DNA from: Trebonia kvetii
GTDB taxonomy: Bacteria > Actinomycetota > Actinomycetes > Streptosporangiales > Streptosporangiaceae
DNA length: 64,000 nucleotides
Reading direction: 5' to 3'
NCBI RefSeq assembly: GCF_007827045.1
Contig: NZ_RPFW01000004.1
Location: 924,792 to 988,791 of the forward strand
The notes under the pieces were generated by a model. The model was not told the origin of the DNA. It ran no database searches and worked only from the letters and a program-made list of their open reading frames with translations. This document shows positions 33,206 through 42,159 of the stretch, piece by piece. The translations under genes and the position numbers were made by a program. Positions within the stretch are counted from its first letter, which is position 1; each line of letters starts with the position of its first letter.

Positions 33206-34806
33206 GAGTCCGCCTCCTGGAGTCGTCCGTCGGATGCCGGTTCGCTCACGGTCGCGACGTGGGCACCGAGTCGCTGGACCAGGTGGTCGCCGACTCGTAG
33301 TGCGTTGGCCATGGCGGTCAGCGCCGGGTTGACGGCGCTGCTGGAAGGGAAGAAGCTCGTGTCCACGACGTAGAGGTTGTCAATGTCGTGGCAGCGGCAA
33401 TTGACGTCGAGGGCCGACGTCTTCGGGTCATCGCCGAAGCGCACGGTGCCGGACTGGTGGGCGACTCCGGCCAACGGGATGCGCTTGTCGAGGATTGACC
33501 AGCCTGGGATGGTGGTGTCGTGACAGCCCAGGGGGCCCATTAGCTTCTTGAGCTTGGCAAGCAGGCGCTGATGGGGCTCAAGGTTGTGGTAGGTCTTGGC
33601 CAGGTGGATGCGGCCCAGCCGGTCCACTGTCACCCGGTTGGCCGGATGGGGCAGGTCCTCGGTGGTGATCCAGAAGTCGATCGCGTGCTTGGCGACGTAG
33701 TCGAGCGCGAGGCCGGGCGCGAACCACGGAGCACCGCCGCGGAGGATATGCCGGTCAGATTTGCCGAGCATCTGGATGTGCCCGAGCGGCAACTCGGAGT
33801 CGTCGGCGCCCCAGTAGTAGTCGTTGATTCCGAGTGTCTTCTGGAACTTCGTCAGGTTGGGCGTCTGCGAGATCGCGATGACGCCGGAGTTGATGTGCGC
33901 CATGTAGTGCCGGCCTACCACGTCCGAGGCATTCGCCAGCCCGTTCGGATGCTGGTCACTGGCCGACTTCAGCAGCAGCGCCGCGGAGTTGACCGCGCCG
34001 CACGAGACGACCACGATGTCGGCGCTATATGTTTCACGGACGCCGCGGCGGTCTACCACAACCTCGGTGATGCTACGGCCGCTGCCGTCGGTCACGAGCC
34101 GCTCCGCCTTCGCGTGCGTCAGCAGCGTGACGTTGCCGCGCTTCAGCGCGGGCCGCACGCATCGCACGTGCGCGTCGGCCTTCCCGTCCGTGAGGCAGGG
34201 GAAGCCGTCGAACCGGTCGCATCGGACACACCGGCCAGCCTCGGGGTCGGACTCGTTCAGGTCCACGCCGACTGGTAGGTGGAACGCCCTGTGCCCGGCG
34301 TTCTCAAAGTCATCAGAGAGCTGCTGGATGCGCGGCTCGTGCGACACCGGCGGGTACGGAAACGGCCCGGAGCGTGGCGGCTCGGTCAGGTCCTCGCCCG
34401 CCCGCCCATGCACGAGGTAGAGCTTCTCCGCCTCTGCGTAGTACGGCTCAAGATCCGGATAGGAAATCGGCCACGCCGGTGAGAGGCCGCCGTAGTGCTG
34501 AATCTCGCCGAAATCCCGCTCGCGCAGGCGGAAGAGGATGGCTCCGTAGAACTTCGTGTTACCGCCGACGAAGTACTGCTGGTGGGGCTTGAAGCCCTCG
34601 CCGTCCTGGTCGTACCAGACCTCATCAGACAGGTAGCGGTCCTTGATGAAGACCTCGCGGCTGTCCCAGTTCTCTGGCTCCCGCGGCAGGTAGCCGCCCC
34701 GCTCGAGCAGCAGGATGCGCTTGCCGGATGGCGCCAGCTTGTGCGCGAGCGTGCCGCCGCCGGCGCCCGTACCGATGATGATGACGTCGTAGTGCTCGGT
34801 GGTCAT
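33202..34806 (-). CDS. GMC-family FAD oxidoreductase
   Basis: The protein of 534 residues has the FAD-binding start DVIIIGTGAGGGTLAHKLAP and the substrate-pocket motif FVGGNTKFYGAILFRLRERD. It also has a Cys cluster GRCVRCDRFDGFPCLTDGKA that is unusual for choline or glucose oxidases but known in bacterial GMC enzymes. The catalytic-site end reads GVAHQSGTVRFGDDPKTSAL and ends YVVDTSFFPSSSAVNPALTA. The catalytic His is probably in VAHQSG. ATG at 34806 has AGGAG eight bases upstream; the GTG at 34815 is too close to that site. It oxidises an alcohol, and the electron acceptor is not known. Confidence 0.88.
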   Translation of the reverse strand: MTTEHYDVIIIGTGAGGGTLAHKLAPSGKRILLLERGGYLPREPENWDSREVFIKDRYLSDEVWYDQDGEGFKPHQQYFVGGNTKFYGAILFRLRERDFGEIQHYGGLSPAWPISYPDLEPYYAEAEKLYLVHGRAGEDLTEPPRSGPFPYPPVSHEPRIQQLSDDFENAGHRAFHLPVGVDLNESDPEAGRCVRCDRFDGFPCLTDGKADAHVRCVRPALKRGNVTLLTHAKAERLVTDGSGRSITEVVVDRRGVRETYSADIVVVSCGAVNSAALLLKSASDQHPNGLANASDVVGRHYMAHINSGVIAISQTPNLTKFQKTLGINDYYWGADDSELPLGHIQMLGKSDRHILRGGAPWFAPGLALDYVAKHAIDFWITTEDLPHPANRVTVDRLGRIHLAKTYHNLEPHQRLLAKLKKLMGPLGCHDTTIPGWSILDKRIPLAGVAHQSGTVRFGDDPKTSALDVNCRCHDIDNLYVVDTSFFPSSSAVNPALTAMANALRVGDHLVQRLGAHVATVSEPASDGRLQEADS

Positions 34807-34982
34807 GGCGTTCACTCCTGGTTCAGACGAGGGCGATCGGGCACGTCCACACAGCGACGGGGATGTTCTAGCCGTCCAGCCCGGGCGCGGCCACGATACT
34901 TTCGGCGGTCGCTGGATGCGTGCGCCATCGTTTCTCTCCTAGTTCACAGGCCGACCGGCAGAGCCATCGCTTCATCCGTAGT

Positions 34983-35092
34983 CCGCCAACCGGGCAGAAC
35001 GTTTCACGGCGAGGCCAAAGTCGGCCAAGCCTTCGGTGCGCCCCCTGCGCAGCGGTCCAGGCCCGAGAGTGAAACGTTCTGCCCGCTGGCGG
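34983..35092. repeat. 110-bp element with 24-bp inverted termini
   Basis: CGGGCAGAACGTTTCAC (34991-35007) and GTGAAACGTTCTGCCCG (35069-35085) are perfect inverted copies. Adding CCGCCA outside each arm extends them to about 24 bases with one base inserted. They enclose 61 bases with no gene. The arms contain AACGTT, itself palindromic. It could be a miniature inverted-repeat element or a paired operator between the GMC gene and the cyclase relic. Confidence 0.7.
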
Positions 35093-35104
35093 GACCCAAC
35101 CGGC

Positions 35105-35541
35105 ATGGTGATGAATGCGCAGATTGCACCCACAGAGAACGGGACGTCCCAGTGGTGGCCGTCGAAGTACGGCGCCGACGACCAAGCCGGCGCGTTGAAC
35201 GAGATCACGCCCGGCAAGGTCCTGGAAGCGGTCCGCCTGGTCCGCCAGGGACGGGTCTATGACCTGGCGCATGTGCTGCACCGGGACATTCCCGCATTCC
35301 CCGGCCGTACCTTCCGGCAGTACCTGACCACCAACTACCGCCAGATCAACCGGCGCCATCCCGACGCGGGCCCGGCGGGCCTAGGGCACAACTCAACGTC
35401 CGCCATGGGGTGGCGGTCGTAGAGAACCTACGGCTGGAGGCGGCCGCGCGTGACCACGTGTACGAATTCCTGCTTGTCATTTCGCACGCCAAATTGCGTG
35501 GGGCCACCGGCGCGTGGGTCGCGTCGCTTGCGATCTTGTGA
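35105..35541 (+). pseudogene. Cyclase-family gene collapsed by internal deletion
   Basis: From ATG at 35105 the frame gives MVMNAQIAPTENGTSQWWPS and LVRQGRVYDLAHVLHRDIPA, the normal N-terminus of a cyclase/formamidase-like enzyme, and stops at 35422. Another frame starting about 35405 reads GVAVVENLRLEAAARDHVYE and FLLVISHAKLRGATGAWVA, the normal C-terminus, ending at the TGA at 35539-35541. The central metal-binding half, roughly 150 residues, is gone. An intact family member exists at 15323-16291. Confidence 0.75.
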
Positions 35542-35578
35542 GCCGAAGGCCTAGCCGGCCATTCTCCGAGGAGGTGTC

Positions 35579-35800
35579 ATGACCGAGATGCTGACGGCGG
35601 CATCCCAAGCTGGCCTGGTCGTGGACAAGGTGTACGTCGGGTACTTGTTCTGGGGCCGGCCCTCACCGTTCCAGCTCTGGGAGGACCTGCAGGACCTGCT
35701 GCGCCGCACCAAGGCCGACTTCGATCCGACTGGCGCGCAGGCGAGGGCCGCCTGGAAGGCGCCCATGCCGGCCGGCGCAGGGGTGGCTGGCCATGCCTGA
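35579..35800 (+). CDS. Short hypothetical protein coupled to the antiporter gene
   Basis: The 73-residue protein (MTEMLTAASQAGLVVDKVYV, then GYLFWGRPSPFQLWEDLQDL) is not recognised. It has a very good ribosome binding site (GAGGAGGTG) and its stop overlaps the antiporter start by eight bases, implying translational coupling. It may be a small partner or leader of the antiporter. It may also be the end of an older gene, since the chain lacks a clear domain. Confidence 0.55.
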   Translation: MTEMLTAASQAGLVVDKVYVGYLFWGRPSPFQLWEDLQDLLRRTKADFDPTGAQARAAWKAPMPAGAGVAGHA

Positions 35801-37025
35801 CGTCTCGTTCGTCAACTTGCTGGTAGTGATGGGCGTCGCGGTCCTCGCCCCGCTCACCGTGGGCTACCTGCCGCGGCTGCGGGTCCCAGCCGTGGTACTG
35901 GAGATCGTCGGCGGCATCATCATCGGGCCGTCCGTGCTCGGCTGGGTACACGTCGACCTGCCGGTGTCGATCCTCGCCCTGTTCGGCCTGGCGTTCCTGC
36001 TCTTCCTCGCCGGGCTGGAGATCGACGTGCACCAGCTGCGGGGACGGCTGCTCCGCTTCGCCGTGCTCGGATACCTGGTGTCGCTTGTCCTGGGATATGG
36101 CGCCGGTGCGTCCTTCACCGCAATCGGGTGGGTGTCGCAGCCGCTGCTGCTGGTGATCGTGTTCTCCGGCACCGCGCTCGGCTTGGTCGTGCCGGTGCTC
36201 AAGGACGCCGGGCAGGTGCACAGCCAGGTGGGGCAGACTGCGCTGGCGGCGGCGAGCATCGCCGACTTCTCGGCCATTGTCCTGCTGTCGCTGTTCTTCT
36301 CCTCCTCGGGCGGGAGCACCGGTTCGAGGGTCGTGGTGCTCGGCGCATTCGCAGGGCTCGTGGCCGTGACCGGCCTGGTGGTGTCCGGCGCCGCCCGGTC
36401 CATGCGGCTTGGCCAGGTGCTTGTCCGCCTGCAGGACACTACCGCAGAGATCAGGGTCCGCTTCGCCGTTCTGCTGCTGGTGGGGTTCACGGCCCTCGCC
36501 GAGCGGTTCGGCCTCGAGAGCATCCTCGGCGCGTTCCTGGCCGGGGCGATCGTCGGCCTGGTCGATCGCGACTCCGCCTCCCACCCGCAGTTCCGGACCA
36601 AGCTGGAGGCCATCGGCTACGGGTTCGTGGTGCCGGTGTTCTTCGTCACCAGCGGGATCCGGCTCGACCTGACTGGTTTGGTTCACAGCCCGTCCGCGCT
36701 GGTCCGCGTCCCGGTGTTCCTGCTGGCCCTGCTGGTGGTGCGTGGCCTGCCCGCGCTGCTCGGCCTGCGCGCGAATGGTCCCAGGTCAACAGTGGCTCTC
36801 GGGCTGCTCCAGGCTACTTCGCTGCCGTTCATCGTGACGGCCACGCAGATAGGCGTGACACTGGGCAAGATCACTCCGGTGACAGCCGCCGCGCTTGTCT
36901 GCGCCGGCCTGCTGTCGGTACTGATTTTCCCGCTCCTCGCGCTCACCACGTTGCGCCGGGGCATGCCTGAACCCGCCACGACCGAGGGGGAGACCGAACC
37001 TATGCCGGAACCGCATCTGATGTGA
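35793..37025 (+). CDS. Cation:proton antiporter (CPA2/Kef type)
   Basis: The 410-residue membrane protein has 11-12 hydrophobic segments. CPA2 markers are VVLEIVGGIIIGPSVLGWV near residue 32, GLAFLLFLAGLEIDVHQLRG near residue 68, and FGLESILGAFLAGAIVGLVD near residue 235. ATG at 35793 lies within the previous gene. There is no TrkA-N domain at the C-terminus, so it is a short transporter module, likely Na+ or K+ for H+. It is followed by a short relic and the LAL regulator. Confidence 0.85.
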   Translation: MPDVSFVNLLVVMGVAVLAPLTVGYLPRLRVPAVVLEIVGGIIIGPSVLGWVHVDLPVSILALFGLAFLLFLAGLEIDVHQLRGRLLRFAVLGYLVSLVLGYGAGASFTAIGWVSQPLLLVIVFSGTALGLVVPVLKDAGQVHSQVGQTALAAASIADFSAIVLLSLFFSSSGGSTGSRVVVLGAFAGLVAVTGLVVSGAARSMRLGQVLVRLQDTTAEIRVRFAVLLLVGFTALAERFGLESILGAFLAGAIVGLVDRDSASHPQFRTKLEAIGYGFVVPVFFVTSGIRLDLTGLVHSPSALVRVPVFLLALLVVRGLPALLGLRANGPRSTVALGLLQATSLPFIVTATQIGVTLGKITPVTAAALVCAGLLSVLIFPLLALTTLRRGMPEPATTEGETEPMPEPHLM

Positions 37026-37092
37026 CCGGTGGTAGGCCTACAGTCTGGCGCAGCGGCGCCGTGGAGCGGCGAACACGCTCGAGAAGGTTGAC

Positions 37093-37320
37093 ATGCCGCA
37101 GGTATTCACGAGCACGGTCGTCGACGCACCCGTCGGCGAGGTATGGACCCTGCTGTGGGAATCAGTACCATCGGCGACTGGCGCCCCGTCGCGGCCCCAG
37201 CGGCAAGCTGAGACCCGCGCTGGCCATCACTGGCGAGCCGGTCGCTGGCGGCTGACTACAGAGCCTTCCCTCGCCGCGGGATCTGTCGGTCTGAGTGCCG
37301 GCAAGCTAAAGTCGATCTAA
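37093..37320 (+). pseudogene. Truncated SRPBCC-family (START-like) fragment
   Basis: The frame begins MPQVFTSTVVDAPVGEVWTL, the standard N-terminal strand and helix of actinobacterial SRPBCC proteins, after which similarity ends at about residue 22. The remaining 50 residues are basic and low-complexity and do not look like the family. A normal member has about 140-150 residues. I infer an internal or 3' deletion with frameshift. Confidence 0.45.
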
Positions 37321-37444
37321 AGCCGGGCCCGGCCAGCGCGGCCCGGTCGTGCCTCAGGACGAGTCCGGTGTGTCCGCAGCCACCAGCGCGGCACCTCGGC
37401 AGGACCGAGGCGGTGGGGGGTGACAGCTGGCGGTTCCCGAGGTC

Positions 37445-39667
37445 GTGATCGCGACCAAGTTGTTCAGGCCCAGCCCGCGGCACCAGACCGTGGAGCGCAC
37501 GCGCCTGCATGATCTGTTGCGCCAGGGCCGTACACTGCCGCTGACCCTCGTTGTCGCCCCAGCGGGCTGGGGGAAGAGCACGCTCGTCGCCGACTGGCTC
37601 CGACAGGACCGGGTCACCGCTGGCTGGGTGTCGCTTGACGGCGGCGATAACGACCCCAAACGCTTCTGGCGGTACCTCCTCCTCGCCGCCGGCCAGGCGG
37701 GCCCGGCCGAAGGCGCGGCCGCCCTGCGCCGGCTAGACGCCGCCGGTTCCGATGTCCTGCGGGACGTGCTCCCAACCTTCATCAATGAGATGACGCCGTC
37801 AGACGCGCCCTTGGTGCTGGTGCTAGACGATTATCACCTGATCACCAGCGCGCAGGTGCACGCGTCCGTCAGCACGCTGGTCGATCGGTGCCCACCCCAA
37901 CTGCACCTCGTGCTCATCACGCGGGCCGACCCGCCGTTGCAGCTAAGCCGGCTGAGAGTGCGCGGGGAACTCGCCGAACTGCGAGCCGAGCAGCTCCGGT
38001 TCAGCCTGGACGAGGCACTGGAGTTCTTCGGTGACCGGCTGGGGACGCAGCTGTCCGAGGAGGACGTGCACAGGCTCCTGGCGCGGACTGAAGGATGGGC
38101 GGCAGGCCTGCAACTCGCGGCCCTCCGGCTAAAGGACCGGACTGACTCGTCTGCCTTCATCGAGCGATTCACCGGCGCTGACTGGCACATCGTCAACTAT
38201 TTCGGCGAGGAGGTGCTGGCCAGCCAGACCCCGCAAGTACGCGAGTTCCTGCTGGTGACCTCGGTCCTCAATCGCATGTGTGCACCGCTGTGCAATGCGC
38301 TCACCGGACGCGCCGACGGCGCCGAACTGATCAGCGAGGTACATCGCGCCAACCTGTTCTTGATCCCACTGGACGACGAACGGCGCTGGTTCCGCTACCA
38401 CCACCTCTTCGGCGGCCTGCTCCGGCATGAGTTGGTCCGCACCGCGCCAGAGCAGTCTTCCGCGCTGCATCAGCGGGCGGCGGAGTGGTACGCCAGCAAC
38501 GGCGATCCGGCCGAGGCGATCGGCCATGCCATCGCCTCCGGCGACCCCTCGCTCACCAGATGCCTAGTAGCGGCGCACTGGCGCCAGCACTTCAACGCTG
38601 GACAGCTGGAGACGGTGCGCAGGTGGCTCGATGCCCTGCCGACCGAACTCGTTGCCGTGGACGCGTCCCTCTCGGCGGCGCGGGTCTGGGTAGCTCTGGA
38701 CACAGGCAGGCTGGAGGAAGTGGGAGCCGCGCTTGACGCCGCTGAGAGGTCAGGTCCACCCGATACCCACCTGATGGTCCTGCGCGCGCTGCACATGTAC
38801 AAGACGGGGGATGTGGGCGGTGCTACGCGTCGGCTGAGGGAGATCTCTCCGAGTGCCCATGACCCCTTCGTCGCCACGGTCCACCGGCTCGTTCAGGGCA
38901 TCTCATCGATGTGGCTGGGCGACGCTGACCGCGCCTGTGACCTGCTCGCCGAGGCGGGCCGACGAGCTGTGGGCGACGGTAACCGCCTCGCCTACATCTA
39001 CGCCCAGGGCTGCCTGGCGCTCATGGCGGTGAACCGCAGGGACCTGGCCCTCGCGGGCTCGCTGGTGCGCGACGCGCAGTCTATGGTCGCCCAGGCGCTC
39101 CTGGACTCGCACTTCGTGGCCATGTTCCCGGCACTGGCCGGGGCCCGTCTCGCCGCCCGGCACGGGGACTGGGCGGAAGCTGAGCGCGCGGCAGCCACGG
39201 CGGTGGAACTGGGCCGGCGAGGCGCTGGACGGGTGGAGCTCGCCGCGGCACTGCTCACCGCGTCGGCGGTCTTCAGAACCTCGCCGCCCGCCACGGCCAC
39301 CCGCGATCCCGAAGGTCGGACCGCCGCTGACGGAGCAGGCAGCGAGCCGGCCGCGCTCGTGCGGGAGGCGCGCGGCATCGTGCGGCACTGCCCCGACCCG
39401 GGGCCGGTGGTGACCACCTGGCTGACCGACGAACAGCGCGCCGAGGCGGTGCGCACCCGCCAGGAGAGATTGATCGAGCCGCTGACCGGCCGAGAGCTCG
39501 CGATCCTGCGGCTGCTACCCGCGCCGACCCCGCAGCGTGAACTGGCTTCAGCGTTGTTCGTCACTCCCAACACGCTGAAGACTCATCTGCGCGCCATCTA
39601 CCGCAAGCTCGGCGCGGAATCCCGGGGCGACGCGGTGGTCCGGGCCCGGGAACGCGGCCTTATCTGA
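37445..39667 (+). CDS. MalT/LAL-type LuxR-family ATP-binding transcriptional regulator
   Basis: The 740-residue protein has a STAND-type NTPase domain: MIATKLFRPSPRHQTVERTR, Walker A VVAPAGWGKSTLVADWL, Walker B LVLVLDDYHLITSAQVHA. TEGWAAGLQLAALRLKDRTD is the MalT-like motif. A helical-repeat middle follows, and then the C-terminal LuxR helix-turn-helix (LTGRELAILRLLPAPTPQRE, ALFVTPNTLKTHLRAIYRKL). It is shorter than the 850-900 residues usual for LALs. It begins with GTG. Its stop overlaps the convergent permease stop by eight bases. It likely controls one or more genes of the accessory block, although the ligand is unknown. Confidence 0.9.
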   Translation: MIATKLFRPSPRHQTVERTRLHDLLRQGRTLPLTLVVAPAGWGKSTLVADWLRQDRVTAGWVSLDGGDNDPKRFWRYLLLAAGQAGPAEGAAALRRLDAAGSDVLRDVLPTFINEMTPSDAPLVLVLDDYHLITSAQVHASVSTLVDRCPPQLHLVLITRADPPLQLSRLRVRGELAELRAEQLRFSLDEALEFFGDRLGTQLSEEDVHRLLARTEGWAAGLQLAALRLKDRTDSSAFIERFTGADWHIVNYFGEEVLASQTPQVREFLLVTSVLNRMCAPLCNALTGRADGAELISEVHRANLFLIPLDDERRWFRYHHLFGGLLRHELVRTAPEQSSALHQRAAEWYASNGDPAEAIGHAIASGDPSLTRCLVAAHWRQHFNAGQLETVRRWLDALPTELVAVDASLSAARVWVALDTGRLEEVGAALDAAERSGPPDTHLMVLRALHMYKTGDVGGATRRLREISPSAHDPFVATVHRLVQGISSMWLGDADRACDLLAEAGRRAVGDGNRLAYIYAQGCLALMAVNRRDLALAGSLVRDAQSMVAQALLDSHFVAMFPALAGARLAARHGDWAEAERAAATAVELGRRGAGRVELAAALLTASAVFRTSPPATATRDPEGRTAADGAGSEPAALVREARGIVRHCPDPGPVVTTWLTDEQRAEAVRTRQERLIEPLTGRELAILRLLPAPTPQRELASALFVTPNTLKTHLRAIYRKLGAESRGDAVVRARERGLI

Positions 39668-41111
39668 CGTCCGTGGCACGTCCCAGCCCGTCGTCCACCT
39701 TGGCAGCGAAACCGGGGATCACGGTGGTGATGATCAGCCCGACGGCAAGCCATCCGAGCACCAGGTAGGGGAGGAACTCATAGGGCGGCGGAGGCACTGG
39801 CCAGACGTTGTGGTAGAGCACGAAACCGGCGATGAGCACGCCACCCGCCGGAGCCATGACCTGCCAGAGCGATCGCCGGCCGAGATGCCGGGCCGCGGCG
39901 ATATTGGTGAGCACGTACATGACCAGCAAGGACAGAGTTCCGATGGTCGCCAGGTAGAAGAACACGTTGAGAGCCGGGCTTCCAGCCAGCCGGAACGCCG
40001 TGAGCAGCACCAGGCCGATGAGCATCTCCAGCGCCAGCGCTCGCTGCGGCACGCCGGTGGATGCTGACACGCGGCTGAGGCGGCGGGCGGTCAGGCCATC
40101 TCGCCCGAAGGCGAACATCATCCGGGCGGCGACGGTCACCCCGCCAAGCCCGGCGCCAAGCGCACTGAGCACCGCCCCGAGATTGAGCAGCGAAGCCAGC
40201 GGCGTACCCACGTACCGCTGGGCCAGTTCACTGAGCGGCGCCTGGGAGTGACGGAAAGCCGACACACCGGCCGCGCCGGTACCAAACCCGAGCGTCTGGG
40301 CGACGACGCAGGCCAGGTAGAAGACGGCTCCGAAGGCGACCGTGGTGATGATGGCGCGCGGGATCATCCGCGTCGGCACGAGGGACTCCTCTCCCAGCGA
40401 GCCAGCCGACTCAAAGCCTGCGAAGGCGAGGAAGCCCGTCGTCGCAGCCAGCGCTAGAGCGGAGGCCCCCACGCCCGGCGGGAGCACGAAGACATCGCTG
40501 GACAAGGCCTGGCCGCCAGGTGGCCGGCCGACGCCCAGGCGCCAGTAGATCGCCCCCATGAGCACCAAAATGAGGCAGACAGACACGACTTCGAATACCA
40601 GGACGGACCGCGTCGTCGGCCGGACCCCGCGCGCCGCGAGCACCCAGATGACCGCCCAGGCGGAGAGCGCGAGCGGGTACCAGTCGGCATCGCGGGCCAG
40701 CCCGGCGATGCTCAGGAAGGCACGTCCGAAAATAGCGGCACCCATGATTGACACCGGAGGAAACACCAGGTAGGTGCCGAGCAGCGCCCATCCGGCGAGA
40801 AACCCGGGCCGGGGGCCGAGCGTGTTGCCGACGAACGCATAGACCGACCCGGCGTGGCTGAACTCGCCGGCGAGCCGGACGAACCCGTAGGCGACAAGCC
40901 CCACTCCCAGAGCGGCGACGGCGAAGGCCAGCGGTGCCGCTCGGCCCAGCGCAGTGGCGGCTGCGACTCCGGTGATCGACATGGCCAGGGTCGGGGCCAT
41001 CACTCCCACCGAGACTGATGCCGTCTCCATGAACCGGAGCTCACGGCGCAGCGCCGGCCGCGGGGCCGGGTCGCCGGAGCGCGGCTGGGCGCCGCTTTCG
41101 TGGTGTGTCAT
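39660..41111 (-). CDS. Amino-acid permease (APC superfamily)
   Basis: The 483-residue membrane protein has 12 predicted hydrophobic segments. The first helix region reads SVGVMAPTLAMSITGVAAAT, and the second GLVAYGFVRLAGEFSHAGSV, where the LAGEFSHAGSVYAF stretch is typical of APC amino-acid or polyamine transporters. The FLAFAGFESAGSLGEESLVP motif near residue 230 is the consensus substrate-site helix (F-x-GFE). The start ATG is at 41111. Downstream (41134) is an SDR relic. The substrate is not readable. Confidence 0.88.
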   Translation of the reverse strand: MTHHESGAQPRSGDPAPRPALRRELRFMETASVSVGVMAPTLAMSITGVAAATALGRAAPLAFAVAALGVGLVAYGFVRLAGEFSHAGSVYAFVGNTLGPRPGFLAGWALLGTYLVFPPVSIMGAAIFGRAFLSIAGLARDADWYPLALSAWAVIWVLAARGVRPTTRSVLVFEVVSVCLILVLMGAIYWRLGVGRPPGGQALSSDVFVLPPGVGASALALAATTGFLAFAGFESAGSLGEESLVPTRMIPRAIITTVAFGAVFYLACVVAQTLGFGTGAAGVSAFRHSQAPLSELAQRYVGTPLASLLNLGAVLSALGAGLGGVTVAARMMFAFGRDGLTARRLSRVSASTGVPQRALALEMLIGLVLLTAFRLAGSPALNVFFYLATIGTLSLLVMYVLTNIAAARHLGRRSLWQVMAPAGGVLIAGFVLYHNVWPVPPPPYEFLPYLVLGWLAVGLIITTVIPGFAAKVDDGLGRATDVR

Positions 41112-41133
41112 CAGCGGCTCCCCGGGGCCATGT

Positions 41134-41451
41134 TCACCCGGCGAGCCAGCCGCCGTCGGCGACCAGCACCGAGCCGGTGATGTACGAGGCCTCGGCCGAG
41201 CACAGCCACACCGCGGCCGCGGGGATCTCCTCAGGTTCCGCGATGCGGCTCAGCGCCACCGCGGCGAGCAGTTCATCGCTGACTGCCGAGGTCATGCTTG
41301 TCCGGGTCACTCCCGGGGCGATGGCGATGGCGTTGACGCGGTTGACGCGGATGCCGGTGCCGCCAAGTTCGAACCCGAGTGCGCTCGCCCGGCCGATGCC
41401 AGAAGTGGCACCAGTGATCGGCGCGGCCTGGCCAGACAGATCAGCGGCCAT
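41134..41451 (-). pseudogene. SDR gene with large internal deletion
   Basis: The frame of 105 residues joins an SDR N-terminus (GQAAPITGATSGIGRASALG) directly to its C-terminal third (GIRVNRVNAIAIAPGVTRTS, then EPEEIPAAAVWLCSAEASYI and TGSVLVADGGWLAG). The NNAG motif, the active-site Ser and the YxxxK pair are all missing; a normal SDR has about 250 residues. At the junction the sequence also shows tiny tandem duplications (CGCGTCAAC twice, GCCATC twice). It is still an open frame, so a short inactive protein could be made. Confidence 0.75.
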
Positions 41452-41496
41452 GTGTCTCCTCTCGGAGCGGCACGGGTCTGCTCCACCCGGTCCAGG

Positions 41497-42159
41497 TCAT
41501 CCACGGTAATACCCCTCAAGAGCGGTGCGCAGCGCGACCCGGGAGCGGTGCAGCAGCACCCGCTGATTCTGGGGTGAGGTGCGCAGGGCAGCGCAAACCT
41601 CCTCGGTCGACATCCCGCAGACATCGCGCATGGTTAGCACGCTGCGCTGCCGGGCCGGGAGCTCAGACAGGGCCTGGTCCAGAAGTCGCAGCATTTCCTT
41701 CGACATCAGCACGTTCTCCGGGGCACTGTCCCAGGACGACAGAGCGTCGATAGAGGCCCACTTCCGGGGGCGCTCACCCTGCGGGTCCGCGATCCAGTCA
41801 TCCGCCGCCTGCCCTTCCTGGGAAGCGAGCGACGACTGCGGAAGCGTCCTCGCCTCCCGGGCGCTACGCGTCTTGGCCCGGTTGATCAGGATCGAGAACG
41901 TCCATGTGCGCAGCGATGCCCGGCCTTCGAACTTGGCCAGGCCGGTCAGCATGCCGAGCCAGGCGTCTTGGACGACATCCTCGGCGGACTGCACGCTGTC
42001 CACGAACGAACGCGCGATGCGGAGCATTGTCGGCGACCACTGATCCACCAGCTGGGACATCGCGGCCTCGTCCCCGGCCCGCAGCTGCGCGACAAGATTC
42101 GCGTCGGCGTAGCTGGACTCATCGGTCCGCGGGGTTACGGAACAAGTGGTCTGCGCCAT
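41497..42159 (-). CDS. ECF-type RNA polymerase sigma factor, no adjacent anti-sigma
   Basis: The protein of 220 residues has region 2 (QLVDQWSPTMLRIARSFVDS, then AEDVVQDAWLGMLTGLAKFE) and GRASLRTWTFSILINRAKTR. Region 4 follows (LDQALSELPARQRSVLTMRD, VCGMSTEEVCAALRTSPQNQ, RVLLHRSRVALRTAL). The region between them is unusually long and rich in Ser and Asp. The start is the ATG at 42159. ECF factors of this class normally have a zinc-finger anti-sigma gene directly downstream. Here the next item is an SDR relic, so the partner is missing or elsewhere. Confidence 0.88.
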   Translation of the reverse strand: MAQTTCSVTPRTDESSYADANLVAQLRAGDEAAMSQLVDQWSPTMLRIARSFVDSVQSAEDVVQDAWLGMLTGLAKFEGRASLRTWTFSILINRAKTRSAREARTLPQSSLASQEGQAADDWIADPQGERPRKWASIDALSSWDSAPENVLMSKEMLRLLDQALSELPARQRSVLTMRDVCGMSTEEVCAALRTSPQNQRVLLHRSRVALRTALEGYYRG

